A stretch of 64,000 nucleotides of DNA from Desulforamulus ruminis DSM 2154 (GTDB lineage Bacteria; Bacillota; Desulfotomaculia; Desulfotomaculales; Desulfotomaculaceae): NCBI RefSeq assembly GCF_000215085.1, contig NC_015589.1, forward strand, positions 3,422,120 to 3,486,119, in the 5' to 3' direction. The notes beneath the pieces are model-generated. The model did not search any database and was not told the DNA's origin. It saw only the letters and a list, made by a program, of their open reading frames with translations. Within the stretch, counting starts at the first letter, position 1, and every line of letters begins with the position of its first letter. A program made the translations under genes and the position numbers. This document shows positions 1 to 8,367 of the stretch, in pieces.

Positions 1-125
1 TCTTCCGCACTCAGATGCTTGTCTTTGTTCTCCAGCAATACTTCTAATATTTGCTGTCTTTGGGGTGTTAATTTGTATTCCTTTGATTTTAATTTCTCTT
101 CAACTTCAGTTATAACATTCTTCAA
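1..125 (-). CDS. Fur-family metalloregulator, N-terminal part only
   Basis: The visible 41 codons encode the start of a Fur/PerR-type winged-helix repressor; the rest lies beyond the left edge. The stretch KLKSKEYKLTPQRQQILEVL followed by LSAEE is the classic beginning of the Fur DNA-binding domain. The likely start is TTG at 125-123 with a GGGTGG-type ribosome binding site just before it. It is the last visible gene of a co-directional run feoA-feoB-dac-fur, 63 bp after dac, and a Fur box lies at the head of that run. Which metal or peroxide it senses cannot be told because the sensing residues are outside the window. Confidence 0.8.
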   Translation of the reverse strand, partial: MKNVITEVEEKLKSKEYKLTPQRQQILEVLLENKDKHLSAE

Positions 126-188
126 TTGACTACACCACCCTGGCCAATTTTTTTCAGTATATTGGTTTTTCCGACAGGTGTCAATGCG

Positions 189-1421
189 CTACTCCATCAA
201 GTCACTGTAATACCGCTTTCGCCGAAGGGCTCTTTTTCGCCTTGCCCGCCTCAGCCTTATCTTTCTGCGAACCCATAAAAGGATTAGAAAGGGAGGTATA
301 CTCCAGTAAGCAACACTTTTGCCCCAAGCAAACCAGTCCTTTTCCACATCCTGGGCTGCGATCAGTTCCATTCTTTCAATGGTCTTTCCGTCCAGGCTAA
401 GGATCACATTTCCCAGCACCTGGCCTTTGGCCACCGGTGCGTTAACCTCTGCGGCCGGCTCTAGTTTGATATCCAGTTTGTCTTTCTCTCCCACCGAAAA
501 AGTATAGAAATAATCCCCGGCTGGCGCCAGATTCACTTTTCCTTTGCCATATTGAACAGGCAGGCTGGTCAGGATCTTTTTACTGTCAAGAATCTGCTGA
601 TTTTCAAAATTGGCAAAGCCGTAGTTCAGCAGTGCAATGGCATCAGTCCAAAGATTGCTTCCTTCAGCATGAAGCACAACGGCGATTAATTCTCTCCCGT
701 CTCTCTCGGCTGAAGCAACAATACACTGTCCGGCTTCCACGGTATATCCGGTTTTAAGTCCCGTGGCTCCTTGATAACCATAAACACTGCTCCAGAGCAG
801 TTTATTATGATTAAAAAGGTACCGTTGGGCCTCCGGGTCCGCCCGGGGTATCTCATGGTTTACGGTAGCAACGATCTTACGAAAATCCTTATTCTCCATG
901 GCTTTCCGGCCGATTAATGCCAGATCATAGGCGGTGGTGTAGTGGTTTTCGTCCGGCATGCCATGGGGATTGGTAAAATGAGTGTTCTTCGCCCCCAATT
1001 CCCTGGCCCGGTCATTGCTGATCTCGGCAAATTTTTCCACCGATCCCGCTATATGCTGGGCAATGGCCACTCCGGCATCGTTGGCCGAATTTAAAAGCAA
1101 GGCGTAAAGGAGTTCCTCCAAGGTCAGGCGTTCCCCTTCAGCCAGCCAGATGGCTGATCCTCCGGCATGGGCGGCATCGGAGCCGATGGTCACCATGTCC
1201 GTTAAGCGGGCCCGTTCCAGTGCCACCAGGGCTGTCAGTACTTTGGTGGTGCTGGCCGGGTACATCTTCTTATTTTCTTCTTTGCCATAAAGGACCACGC
1301 CCGTTTGGGCATCCATGAGAACCGCCGTTTCACCGCTTATTTGCGGTGGTTGCTGCCCTAGGGCCGGAAGCGGCAGGAACAAGAGATATAATAAAACCAG
1401 GAGAATGATTCTTATCTGCAA
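189..1421 (-). CDS. D-alanyl-D-alanine carboxypeptidase (DacF/PBP5-type serine peptidase S11)
   Basis: Penicillin-binding protein of the S11 family, which trims the terminal D-alanine of peptidoglycan stem peptides outside the membrane. An N-terminal hydrophobic signal (LLVLLYLLFLPLPALG) is followed by the three active-site motifs in order: STTK (around residue 58), SAN (around 113) and KTG (around 224). After the catalytic domain comes the PBP5-type beta domain, and the C terminus has a hydrophobic segment plus a very basic tail, so it is membrane anchored. TTG at 1421 is preferred over GTG at 1430 because the GTG overlaps the GGGTGG ribosome binding site. It follows feoB by 23 bp and is probably co-transcribed with the iron uptake genes, an odd pairing. 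Family assignment is secure; the exact paralogue (DacA, DacB or DacF) is not. Confidence 0.9.
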   Translation of the reverse strand: MQIRIILLVLLYLLFLPLPALGQQPPQISGETAVLMDAQTGVVLYGKEENKKMYPASTTKVLTALVALERARLTDMVTIGSDAAHAGGSAIWLAEGERLTLEELLYALLLNSANDAGVAIAQHIAGSVEKFAEISNDRARELGAKNTHFTNPHGMPDENHYTTAYDLALIGRKAMENKDFRKIVATVNHEIPRADPEAQRYLFNHNKLLWSSVYGYQGATGLKTGYTVEAGQCIVASAERDGRELIAVVLHAEGSNLWTDAIALLNYGFANFENQQILDSKKILTSLPVQYGKGKVNLAPAGDYFYTFSVGEKDKLDIKLEPAAEVNAPVAKGQVLGNVILSLDGKTIERMELIAAQDVEKDWFAWGKSVAYWSIPPFLILLWVRRKIRLRRARRKRALRRKRYYSDLME

Positions 1422-1444
1422 TAATACCACCCATTAAAAAGTGT

Positions 1445-3385
1445 TTACAAATTTACCCGACTTAAACCCAAAATGGACGCCAAGGCCAGAAAAATGGTGC
1501 CGGCCAGCATGGTCAGCGGTGAACTGCCGGGCAAAATTGTCTCAAATAGTGAGAGGAGTTGATTCATTGTCCCCCCGATCAGACAGGCTGCCCCAATGGT
1601 CCCCACCCAGATCAGGGTGCCTTCCAGCCAGCCTCTTTCTTTGAAAATCAGCATGGCTGAAGCAATGCAAGGAACAAACAAAGTGATGGTGGTGAGGGCC
1701 ACCAGTTTTTGCAGGTCGGTCATGGGAAAGGAAAATAGTCCGGCGGTGCCAAACTCCCTTCGTATAACCCCCATAATAAATCCGCCGGCAGCTTCCTTAG
1801 GCAGCCCCAGCCAGTGCACTGTCAGGGGAACCACCGCATTCTCAATGGACTCCAGCCCCCCGGAAACATGCAGCAGGCCAAGGACCAGGGATCCCAGAAG
1901 AAATAAGGGGCCCGCCTCCTGGATAAACTCAATGCTTTTTTTCCAACTTTTATTCAGTACATTTTTAAACCCGGGCAGCCGCAAAGGAGGCAAGTCAATC
2001 CACAGGGAGGAAGACTGGCCGGGCACCAGCCGGTTTAAGAGAACGCCTCCGCCGATAAATACACTGATAATGGTCAATCCGTACACCGCTGCAAAGCCGG
2101 GCCCCAGGCCCGCCAGCATGGTGGCGATAATGGCCAGTTGGGCTGAACAGGGAACCGTTAAAGCTAAAATGATGGTGGCAATCCGCCGCTCCCGCTGGGA
2201 GCCCAACAAACGAGTGGACATTAGGGCCATGGTTACGCAGCCAAATCCCAAAACAAAAGGAATTACCGCCTGGCCGTTGAGTCCGAAGAAAGTGAGGACC
2301 CGGTCCAATAAGGTGGCAATGCGCGGCAGATAACCGGTATCTTCCAACAGCGCCAACACTAAATGAAAACCTAGAACCAGGGGAAACAGTAGACCAAAAA
2401 GATAGGTCACAGTCATGGTAATGACGCCAAAATGACCCACCAGAAGTTCATAAGCCGCTGAATTTGGTAGAACCAGGGAACCCACCAGGGCTCTGGCCAT
2501 GGGCTCAAAATACTGACCCATCAGCGTTTCTTCGGTAAAACCCACCACGGTTTGAGCCACAAAAACACCAATCAATTGGTAAATGCCCCATAGGGTTAAA
2601 ACCAAAATGGGAATGCCGGTGACCGGCTGAATCATCAAGCGTCCTAAGGCCATCCCCAGGCTATGGCTCACACGAATGCCCTTTACAGACCTATCAACCA
2701 GTTGGTTCACCCAACGGCGTCGTGCCTGGTAAAGCTCGTCCCTGTATTCCCTCGGCTCCAACTGGTTTCTGGCAGACACATAGAAATCTCCCTCTAAAAT
2801 CAGGAGCTTTTCCGGACGGGGTACCTGATCGGGAAGTTCTGCAAGCTTACCTAGAACTTCCGGCAACACCCGTCCTGGCCTGGCCTGATAAAGAACCACC
2901 TTCAGTTTTTCCAGGCCCATTCCCTTAACAGCCATGGTGGGAAGCACCGGGACACCCAGTTCTTCACTTAATACCCGGGCCTTGATTTTAAGGCCTTGTT
3001 TTTCTGCCTCGTCCATCATGTTGAGCACCAGTAAAACCGGAATACCCGTATCAATTAACTGCTGGGTTAAAAATAAATCCCTTTCTAAATGAACCGCATC
3101 TACAATATTAACCAGAATATCCGCATTTAAGACGATATCACGGACAATTTTTTCTTCTTCATTAAAGGATGAAAGGCCGTAAATTCCTGGAGTATCGGTA
3201 ACAGCATCCTCGCCGTAACGCCCGCATTTAAGCTGGGTGGTTGTGCCGGGGAAATTAGCCACATCTGCATATTTGCCGGTTAAAAAAGAGAAAAACACAG
3301 ATTTTCCGACATTGGGGTTGCCTACCAGGACAATATTCTTTCCTGTTATCCTTTTCTGGAAATGAGTTGGTTGTGTTTGCTTCAT
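1445..3385 (-). CDS. feoB: Ferrous iron transport protein B
   Basis: Inner-membrane Fe(II) transporter with a cytoplasmic GTPase domain. G1 is GNPNVGKS (residues about 22-29), G3 DTPG and G4 NMMD, followed by a helical linker and the FeoB membrane domain with its two Gate regions (the segments around YLPRIATLLDRVL and the VPCSAQLA region). At 646 residues it is at the short end for FeoB and lacks a Cys-rich tail. ATG at 3385 has a GGAG about 10 nt upstream. It lies downstream of feoA, separated by a 125-bp spacer that contains a long-range hairpin. Expected to be repressed by Fur through the box upstream of feoA. Confidence 0.95.
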   Translation of the reverse strand: MKQTQPTHFQKRITGKNIVLVGNPNVGKSVFFSFLTGKYADVANFPGTTTQLKCGRYGEDAVTDTPGIYGLSSFNEEEKIVRDIVLNADILVNIVDAVHLERDLFLTQQLIDTGIPVLLVLNMMDEAEKQGLKIKARVLSEELGVPVLPTMAVKGMGLEKLKVVLYQARPGRVLPEVLGKLAELPDQVPRPEKLLILEGDFYVSARNQLEPREYRDELYQARRRWVNQLVDRSVKGIRVSHSLGMALGRLMIQPVTGIPILVLTLWGIYQLIGVFVAQTVVGFTEETLMGQYFEPMARALVGSLVLPNSAAYELLVGHFGVITMTVTYLFGLLFPLVLGFHLVLALLEDTGYLPRIATLLDRVLTFFGLNGQAVIPFVLGFGCVTMALMSTRLLGSQRERRIATIILALTVPCSAQLAIIATMLAGLGPGFAAVYGLTIISVFIGGGVLLNRLVPGQSSSLWIDLPPLRLPGFKNVLNKSWKKSIEFIQEAGPLFLLGSLVLGLLHVSGGLESIENAVVPLTVHWLGLPKEAAGGFIMGVIRREFGTAGLFSFPMTDLQKLVALTTITLFVPCIASAMLIFKERGWLEGTLIWVGTIGAACLIGGTMNQLLSLFETILPGSSPLTMLAGTIFLALASILGLSRVNL

Positions 3386-3440
3386 CCAGTACGACTCCGC
3401 TTCCTATTGGCATTTAGATACTATTCCATAAAAAGTGAAA

Positions 3441-3488
3441 AATACCCTTTCGCCACCGTAAAAAGATATTTATTCGGCCAAGGGTATT
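3441..3488 (-). terminator. Stem-loop in the feoA-feoB spacer
   Basis: A perfect 9-bp inverted repeat (AATACCCTT at 3441-3449 and AAGGGTATT at 3480-3488) encloses about 30 nt. In the minus-strand transcript it is followed by a T-rich stretch (TTTTTCACTTTTT). It could attenuate feoB relative to feoA or stabilise the feoA mRNA. The loop is long, so this is a candidate only. Confidence 0.35.
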
Positions 3489-3510
3489 CATTCATAAATT
3501 TCAGGAATTT

Positions 3511-3729
3511 TTACAAAGACTCTACTAAAATACTTTTGGCCAGGTTCCGACCAATGGCGATTTGCTGCTTGGCTAGGCGTACAACCACCGGTCCCGCCGG
3601 GACCACTTCTTCACAGGTAACAACCGCCCCTTCGGAGATGCCAAAGCGTATGGCCTGCGTTTTTAACCCATTATCAGAAATACTCATAATTCTTAACTTT
3701 TGGCCTTTTTTGCATTGATCCAACATCAT
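3511..3729 (-). CDS. feoA: Ferrous iron transport protein A
   Basis: Small SH3-like cytoplasmic partner of FeoB, 72 residues, the usual FeoA size. The sequence shows the family pattern: short basic N terminus, then GISEGAVVTCEEVVPAGPVVVRL, and the ending typical of FeoA beta-barrels. ATG at 3729 has GGGAGG 8 nt upstream. It is the first gene of the feoA-feoB-dac-fur run and lies 32 bp from a candidate Fur box that covers the transcription start. Confidence 0.92.
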   Translation of the reverse strand: MMLDQCKKGQKLRIMSISDNGLKTQAIRFGISEGAVVTCEEVVPAGPVVVRLAKQQIAIGRNLAKSILVESL

Positions 3730-3761
3730 GGTATTTCCTCCCAGAAAAACTTTCTATCATA

Positions 3762-3780
3762 GAGAATGGGTATCTTTATC
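3762..3780. promoter_or_regulatory. Candidate Fur box
   Basis: The 19-bp site GAGAATGGGTATCTTTATC matches the Fur consensus GATAATGATAATCATTATC at 14 of 19 positions. It directly abuts the -10 element of the feo promoter on its downstream side, covering the expected start of transcription, where a bound repressor would block initiation. Confidence 0.65.
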
Positions 3781-3810
3781 ATTGTAGCCTGGTCTGTGAT
3801 AAGTTGGCAA
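3781..3810 (-). promoter_or_regulatory. Sigma-A type promoter of feoAB
   Basis: Reading the minus strand, TTGCCA (3810-3805) and TACAAT (3786-3781) are separated by 18 bp. The spacing, the good -10 and the adjacent Fur box make this the probable promoter of the iron operon. Confidence 0.6.
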
Positions 3811-3907
3811 GAAGTTTTTCAGGGTAATTGACAAAGGGCCGGGTATACTATTTTTATAGGAAAAAATTTTGACCTTCCACAAATCCCCTTTATAAAGGAG
3901 GCTACCC

Positions 3908-4054
3908 ATGGTCCAGATTAATTTAAACGGATTGGAAGTAGCTCCCCTCTCCGACGAGCAACTTGATTTACTAAACAATGCTCAGGGAAAGCTAAACCAG
4001 TTGGCCAAAATGAATCAGCAGATTTATCTGCTGGCGGTAACCAAAGAAGAGTAG
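3908..4054 (+). CDS. Small conserved-looking hypothetical protein, 48 residues
   Basis: A short open frame starting MVQINLNGLEVAPLSDEQLD and ending VTKEE, with a strong AAGGAGG ribosome binding site 6 nt before ATG. The predicted protein is mostly helical, with Gln/Leu-rich amphipathic segments and no membrane span. No family is recognised. The strong ribosome binding site and the 12-bp hairpin that begins at its last codons suggest a real gene. It is divergent from feoA, with about 180 bp between the starts. Confidence 0.6.
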   Translation: MVQINLNGLEVAPLSDEQLDLLNNAQGKLNQLAKMNQQIYLLAVTKEE

Positions 4055-4077
4055 GAATACGCCTCCCTACTCTTCTT
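4044..4077. terminator. 12-bp perfect hairpin after the 48-codon gene
   Basis: AAGAAGAGTAGG (4044-4055) pairs perfectly with CCTACTCTTCTT (4066-4077) around a 10-nt loop. There is no clear T-tract on either side, so it may be a weak bidirectional terminator between the convergent small gene and the GH18 gene, or an mRNA-stabilising structure. Confidence 0.45.
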
Positions 4078-4098
4078 GATGGGTTATGGGATATTAAT

Positions 4099-5148
4099 TT
4101 ACTTTACCTTTTTTATACTGTTCCAAAAACTTTCATCCTCAAATCCCAACCGCCAAATACCAACCCCGCCCAGCTTGTAAGAGTCCAACAGCCCCAGCTT
4201 AATGTTTAGGCTGTATTGGTTCTCAAACCAGACTTCATGCTTTTGAGAACCGATCCAGTAGTAAAAATAAGGCGTGCTGCTGGTATTATCCCACTTTATC
4301 TGAGCTCCGTAGCGATTGACTAAGTCATTTACATTTTTCCATTTAACAGTTTTAGTCGAACCGGCAGACCAGTCGTAGCCATAAGCCGGCAGGCCCAATA
4401 ATATTTTTTGAGAAGGCATTTGTTTTACGGCGTAATCCAGAACCTGAGTCAGCCACGGCATCGAGGCAATGGAACCGGCCGTCCCTCCCACCCAGTGTTC
4501 ATCATAGGTCATTAACAAAACATAATCACAAACCGTGCCAATTTCTTTATAGTCATAGGCCCCGGACCACTGATTGCCGGGCTGGTCACTGGTTTTAGCA
4601 GGCACTGCGGCGGTAAGCAAATAATTTCCTTCCTTTAACAGTCCCTTCAATTCCCATAGGAAACGGTTATAGTCCTGGCGGTTTTTAGCGGGCACCGCTT
4701 CCAAATCAATATTGACACCGGCATAACCATTTTTCTTAACTAACGAGGCAATGTTTTCAGCTAGTTTCCATCTTTTTTGCGGATTTCCTAAAACCGCTGA
4801 CGCTGCCGCTGAATCCATTCCGTTATTTATGTTATGCACCACCAGTAAAGGTTTAACATTTTTTTCCCAAGCCAGGTTTATTCCTTCGCTGGGGAGAAAA
4901 TCCACTACCAGCCCGCCATTTTGATCCATCTGAGCCGTAAAAGTAGCGGTATAGTCCAAGTAGCTGCCATATTTAGCCAGGGATTGGTAAGAATCCACAT
5001 CGGTATACCAGTCTTTACTGTAGTATCCTAGAATTACCGGTTTTTGTTCAGCAGCGGCAGCAACGGGAGAAGGGTTGAATAGGGTAAAATAAAAGGTAAA
5101 CAGGTACAGGAACAGGAAACCCAGACTTGTCCAATTTCTTTTTGTCAT
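4099..5148 (-). CDS. Secreted glycoside hydrolase family 18 protein (spore peptidoglycan hydrolase type)
   Basis: Secreted TIM-barrel glycosidase. A signal peptide covers about residues 1-32 (ending PVAAAAEQ). The family 18 catalytic motif appears as GVNIDLE, with the acid Glu at about residue 150, followed by the conserved YDYKEIG...LMTYDEHW and LPAYGYDW blocks seen in Bacillus YaaH/YdhD-type enzymes that cut spore cortex or cell-wall glycan. There is no LysM or SH3 cell-wall-binding domain, so it is catalytic domain only. ATG at 5148 has AGGAGG upstream. A chitinase role cannot be excluded but is less likely in this setting. Confidence 0.88.
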   Translation of the reverse strand: MTKRNWTSLGFLFLYLFTFYFTLFNPSPVAAAAEQKPVILGYYSKDWYTDVDSYQSLAKYGSYLDYTATFTAQMDQNGGLVVDFLPSEGINLAWEKNVKPLLVVHNINNGMDSAAASAVLGNPQKRWKLAENIASLVKKNGYAGVNIDLEAVPAKNRQDYNRFLWELKGLLKEGNYLLTAAVPAKTSDQPGNQWSGAYDYKEIGTVCDYVLLMTYDEHWVGGTAGSIASMPWLTQVLDYAVKQMPSQKILLGLPAYGYDWSAGSTKTVKWKNVNDLVNRYGAQIKWDNTSSTPYFYYWIGSQKHEVWFENQYSLNIKLGLLDSYKLGGVGIWRLGFEDESFWNSIKKVK

Positions 5149-5239
5149 TATTTCCTCCTGTATATGTATATTTCAGCAGGTTTATACACCGCTTCTAACA
5201 TCATACCAAGAAGGAATCCTCTGAAGAAACCCTATATTA

Positions 5240-5269
5240 TTTCCATTGATGTCAAGATTTTGATATAAT
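5240..5269 (+). promoter_or_regulatory. Possible promoter of the PAP2-MFS-deacetylase operon
   Basis: TTTCCA (5240-5245) and a perfect TATAAT (5264-5269) are 18 bp apart, about 110 bp upstream of the first gene. The -35 matches only 4 of 6 positions. Confidence 0.4.
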
Positions 5270-5379
5270 GCCTGGTATTGATTATAAACAGTTCTGATTA
5301 TTAAACAGTTGCAAGGATTTCTTAACAACGTAGAGAATAAGTAATAATACAGTCGCTATGGTTACTCGAGGTGAAAGGA

Positions 5380-5829
5380 TTGCCGGATGTTTTTTACTGG
5401 TTAATTTTAAATAAAATACTTTTTGCTCCCCTGTCTGCCTTTCTTACCGCTCAGATCCTAAAGGGGCTTTTGGCCTCTCTGAAAAGTAAAAAATGGCAGT
5501 GGCAAAGGTTTCTTGAAGCAGGTTCCATGCCCAGTTCCCATTCGGCTATGGTAACTGCTCTGGCTACGGTGGCAGGCCTCAGTTATGGTTGGTCTTCTTC
5601 TCTTTTTACCATTACCGCTATTTTCGCCATCATTGTGATGTACGACGCTATGGGGGTTCGGCGGGCGGCCGGCAACCAGGCCAAAATTTTAAATCAAATT
5701 TTAGAAGAGATGGGCCGCCAGGATGGAAAACAAAATGTAAAGGCTTTAAAGGAATTGATCGGTCATACCCCGGCCGAGGTGGCCGTGGGCGCACTCATCG
5801 GAATTGTGATGGCTGCGGTGGTTTTCTAA
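5380..5829 (+). CDS. Divergent PAP2 family membrane protein (DUF212/YuiD-like)
   Basis: Small integral membrane protein of the divergent PAP2 family. It contains the diagnostic phosphatase-like block GSMPSSHSAMVTALATVAGL and the following MYDAMGVRRAAGNQAKILN stretch, then a C-terminal membrane segment. Family members resemble acid phosphatases acting on membrane lipids, but the natural substrate is not established. TTG at 5380 is chosen because GAGGTG lies 6 nt before it; the in-frame GTG at 5371 overlaps that ribosome binding site. It opens a three-gene operon with an MFS transporter 13 bp downstream. Confidence 0.85.
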   Translation: MPDVFYWLILNKILFAPLSAFLTAQILKGLLASLKSKKWQWQRFLEAGSMPSSHSAMVTALATVAGLSYGWSSSLFTITAIFAIIVMYDAMGVRRAAGNQAKILNQILEEMGRQDGKQNVKALKELIGHTPAEVAVGALIGIVMAAVVF

Positions 5830-5842
5830 GGAGAATCGTTCA

Positions 5843-7024
5843 TTGTTTAATTCATTGCATTTAAATCTGCGGGATTTTGGCTTAATTATTTTGTTATTTT
5901 TAACGGAGTTAATCCGCAGCGCCCTTTTTTTAACCTTCTGGCCCCTCTACTCCGTTAATTTTTTAGGTTTTTCCGTTGTGGCCGCCGGGGTGGTGGTTTC
6001 CACCCAGTACCTGTCGGAAACCCTTTTTAAAATTGCAGCCGGGTATCATCTGGACCGTTACGGACGGCCGGTTCTGGTTACCGGGGTTTTGGTGAGTCTT
6101 GCTGCCCTTATTGGTTTGTACCATACAGAGACCCAATGGTGCATGATTCTCCTGGCCGCCATTTTTGGTCTGGGTTTTGCCCCTGTGTGGCTGGCGGTCA
6201 TCAGCCAGATTGCTCCCAGCGGGCATCCTGACAGGGCCTCCCGGATCGGGCTGGTTTTTATGGCCTGGTTACTGGGAGCCGGGATCGGCCCGGTGGGAAT
6301 TAATTTTATTCTGCCCTGGGGTTTTGCCAATACTTTTCAAATGCTTATTTTGCTCTGGATTATGGCCACCTTATTGGTGCTGTTTATCCCGGTTCCAAGC
6401 AAAAACCATGGAGGTCCTCGCATTTCTCTGATGAAACAACTGAATCAGATTGCCTCCAAAGAATGGTTTGTCAAGCTGCTGCTGCCGGGCATGTTTTTGC
6501 AAACCCTGGCCGCCAGTCTCCTGCTGCCCATCCTCCCTCTTTATGCCACCCAGATTCTGGGCTTGGATTCCAGGCAGTATGGTTTATTGCTCACCTGCGG
6601 GGGAGCCGCCACGGTTTTATTTTTGATTCCCATGGGAAAACTGATTGACAGGTTCTCTCTAAAAGCCGTTCTTACCACCGGCTTTACCCTAAGCGCTATT
6701 TTCCTGGGAACCGTTCCTTTTACACACAATTTAACTGCGGTTTTTGCTTTGGTCATCCTGGTGGGCATCTCCTATGCCATCATCCTTCCTTCCTGGAACT
6801 CTTTATTGGCTGAAGCCATTCCCGCAGAGCACCAGGCTACGGGTTGGGGCCTCTTCAGCACCCTGGAGGGACTGGGCATTGCCACCGGGCCCGCTCTGGG
6901 AGGATTCATTTCAGGCCTTATTCACCCTGCGGGAGCTATTTTTTTCAGTGCCATGATTCTGGCCTTGATGGGCTTATTTTACTTTTTTTATCCTATGGAT
7001 TGTCTATTAAACGACCGGGAGTGA
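5843..7024 (+). CDS. Major facilitator superfamily transporter, 12-segment type
   Basis: Integral membrane permease of 393 residues with about twelve hydrophobic segments. The MFS motif A-like loop after segment 2 reads YHLDRYGRPVLVTG, and a second related loop, GKLIDRFSLKAVL, appears in the C-terminal half. TTG at 5843 has TAAGGAG overlapping the previous stop codon, which indicates translational coupling. It is most like multidrug or small-molecule efflux permeases; the substrate cannot be read from the sequence. The next gene, a polysaccharide deacetylase, uses this gene's last codons as its ribosome binding site. Confidence 0.85.
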   Translation: MFNSLHLNLRDFGLIILLFLTELIRSALFLTFWPLYSVNFLGFSVVAAGVVVSTQYLSETLFKIAAGYHLDRYGRPVLVTGVLVSLAALIGLYHTETQWCMILLAAIFGLGFAPVWLAVISQIAPSGHPDRASRIGLVFMAWLLGAGIGPVGINFILPWGFANTFQMLILLWIMATLLVLFIPVPSKNHGGPRISLMKQLNQIASKEWFVKLLLPGMFLQTLAASLLLPILPLYATQILGLDSRQYGLLLTCGGAATVLFLIPMGKLIDRFSLKAVLTTGFTLSAIFLGTVPFTHNLTAVFALVILVGISYAIILPSWNSLLAEAIPAEHQATGWGLFSTLEGLGIATGPALGGFISGLIHPAGAIFFSAMILALMGLFYFFYPMDCLLNDRE

Positions 7025-7029
7025 CTAAA

Positions 7030-8367
7030 ATGTCCTTCAGCATTTATGAGCTCTTTGGCCTTATTATTTTCATCTATATCCTGCTACCCACCCTTCTGGG
7101 CCGCTGCCTGCACCTGGGTGTCCTTTGGCGCGGACAGCGAACCCCTCAGGTGGCCTTAACTTTTGATGACGGCCCGGACCCTCATTTTACTCCGCAGCTT
7201 TTAAGAATTTTGCGGGAACACAATGTTCAGGCCAGCTTTTTTGTGGTAGGAGAACTGGCAGAACGACACCCGGATTTAGTCCGTCAAATTGCCGCAGAAG
7301 GTCATACTCTGGGAAGTCACGGCTATCAACACGGCTTCAGTTGGTTGCAAGGGCCCTTTTCCTCCATCCGTGAAATTTCCCGGGGAAACCAGTCCATTAC
7401 TAAAATTACAGGGAACGCACCGGTTTTTTACCGGCCCTCCTGGGGCGTTTTTAATTTTGCTTCCTTCCTTTTCCTGCGGTTTAATAAGCAAAAGATTCTT
7501 TTATGGTCTTTCATGAGTCAGGACTGGGCGCCAAGGTCCACCTCTAAAAAAATTACCTCTTGTGTTTTGAAAAAAATAAAACCCGGGTCGGTGGTGGTTT
7601 TCCATGACCGCTGCACTAAACCCGGGGCAGCGGAAGACGGTCCGGCCAAAATGCTGGAAGCATTACCCGGAATTTTAGAAGAGCTTAAGAATCGGAAGCT
7701 CAAACCTGTAAAATTGGAAGAAATGGCTTTTCAGGATACGTCAATGGTTAAAAGGGCTTTGCGCGGTTTATGGCAGGTATGGGAATATGGTTTTGCAAAG
7801 GCTGCCGGGTTGCAGCCTGTAGGAGATTTGTTCCGTTTGACGGTACGAAATTACCGCGGCAAGATGATGCAGTTACCCGATGGTACATTGTTAAATCCCG
7901 GAGATAAGGTGGGAGAACTGCATTTGAATAACGATTTGCTGCAATCCATCACCTCTACCACCGCCTCTATTGAGCGGGTTGCCGTCCGAGTCCTGCGGGA
8001 AACCAGACGATCCCTCCCCCAACTGGCCCAAAAAATATCCCAGGACCCTGCCTGCCAGGGCATCAAGGCCCTGATTGGCGTTACCATGATCCACCGCGGG
8101 ACAGCACAGCTTGGCTTTTCTGTTTATGATTTATCGCCGGGTATTCGTCCGGTTATTGCCTGGTATCAGCGCTGGCTGCTTTTCCTCCTTCATCCCGGTG
8201 GATTGACCCATCTCCGCAAGCAGTGGAGCAAACTGGTGCCCAAAAAGGTTATTATCTCCAGACAGGAACTGATAAAACGCTATTTGCTGGAGGAAGCTTC
8301 TATAAAGGAAACACCAATTCTGCCTGTGGAAGTATTACCATCCGGTAATTGGAACCATGCCTCTTAA
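7030..8367 (+). CDS. Membrane-anchored polysaccharide deacetylase with C-terminal YkoP-like domain
   Basis: 445 residues. An N-terminal membrane segment (LFGLIIFIYILLPTLLG) leads into a NodB-homology deacetylase domain: TFDDGPD (metal Asp pair), SHGYQH (metal His pair), FYRPSWG and FHD. Such enzymes remove acetyl groups from peptidoglycan or other glycans at the cell surface. The C-terminal ~190 residues, starting LRGLWQVWEYGF, resemble the YkoP-like domain found fused or adjacent to deacetylases in Firmicutes (moderate confidence). ATG at 7030 is supported by GGGAGTG 5 nt upstream; a longer in-frame reading from 6844 only overlaps the MFS gene. The final 68 bp overlap the convergent larA gene. 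Confidence 0.88.
   Translation: MSFSIYELFGLIIFIYILLPTLLGRCLHLGVLWRGQRTPQVALTFDDGPDPHFTPQLLRILREHNVQASFFVVGELAERHPDLVRQIAAEGHTLGSHGYQHGFSWLQGPFSSIREISRGNQSITKITGNAPVFYRPSWGVFNFASFLFLRFNKQKILLWSFMSQDWAPRSTSKKITSCVLKKIKPGSVVVFHDRCTKPGAAEDGPAKMLEALPGILEELKNRKLKPVKLEEMAFQDTSMVKRALRGLWQVWEYGFAKAAGLQPVGDLFRLTVRNYRGKMMQLPDGTLLNPGDKVGELHLNNDLLQSITSTTASIERVAVRVLRETRRSLPQLAQKISQDPACQGIKALIGVTMIHRGTAQLGFSVYDLSPGIRPVIAWYQRWLLFLLHPGGLTHLRKQWSKLVPKKVIISRQELIKRYLLEEASIKETPILPVEVLPSGNWNHAS

Noticed and set aside
1596-2333. Long plus-strand open frame opposite feoB
   Set aside because: It is antisense to the clearly coding FeoB membrane domain, has no ribosome binding site and no family features.
3757-3978. 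73-codon minus-strand frame upstream of feoA
   Set aside because: It overlaps the feo promoter, the Fur box and the better-supported 48-codon plus-strand gene.
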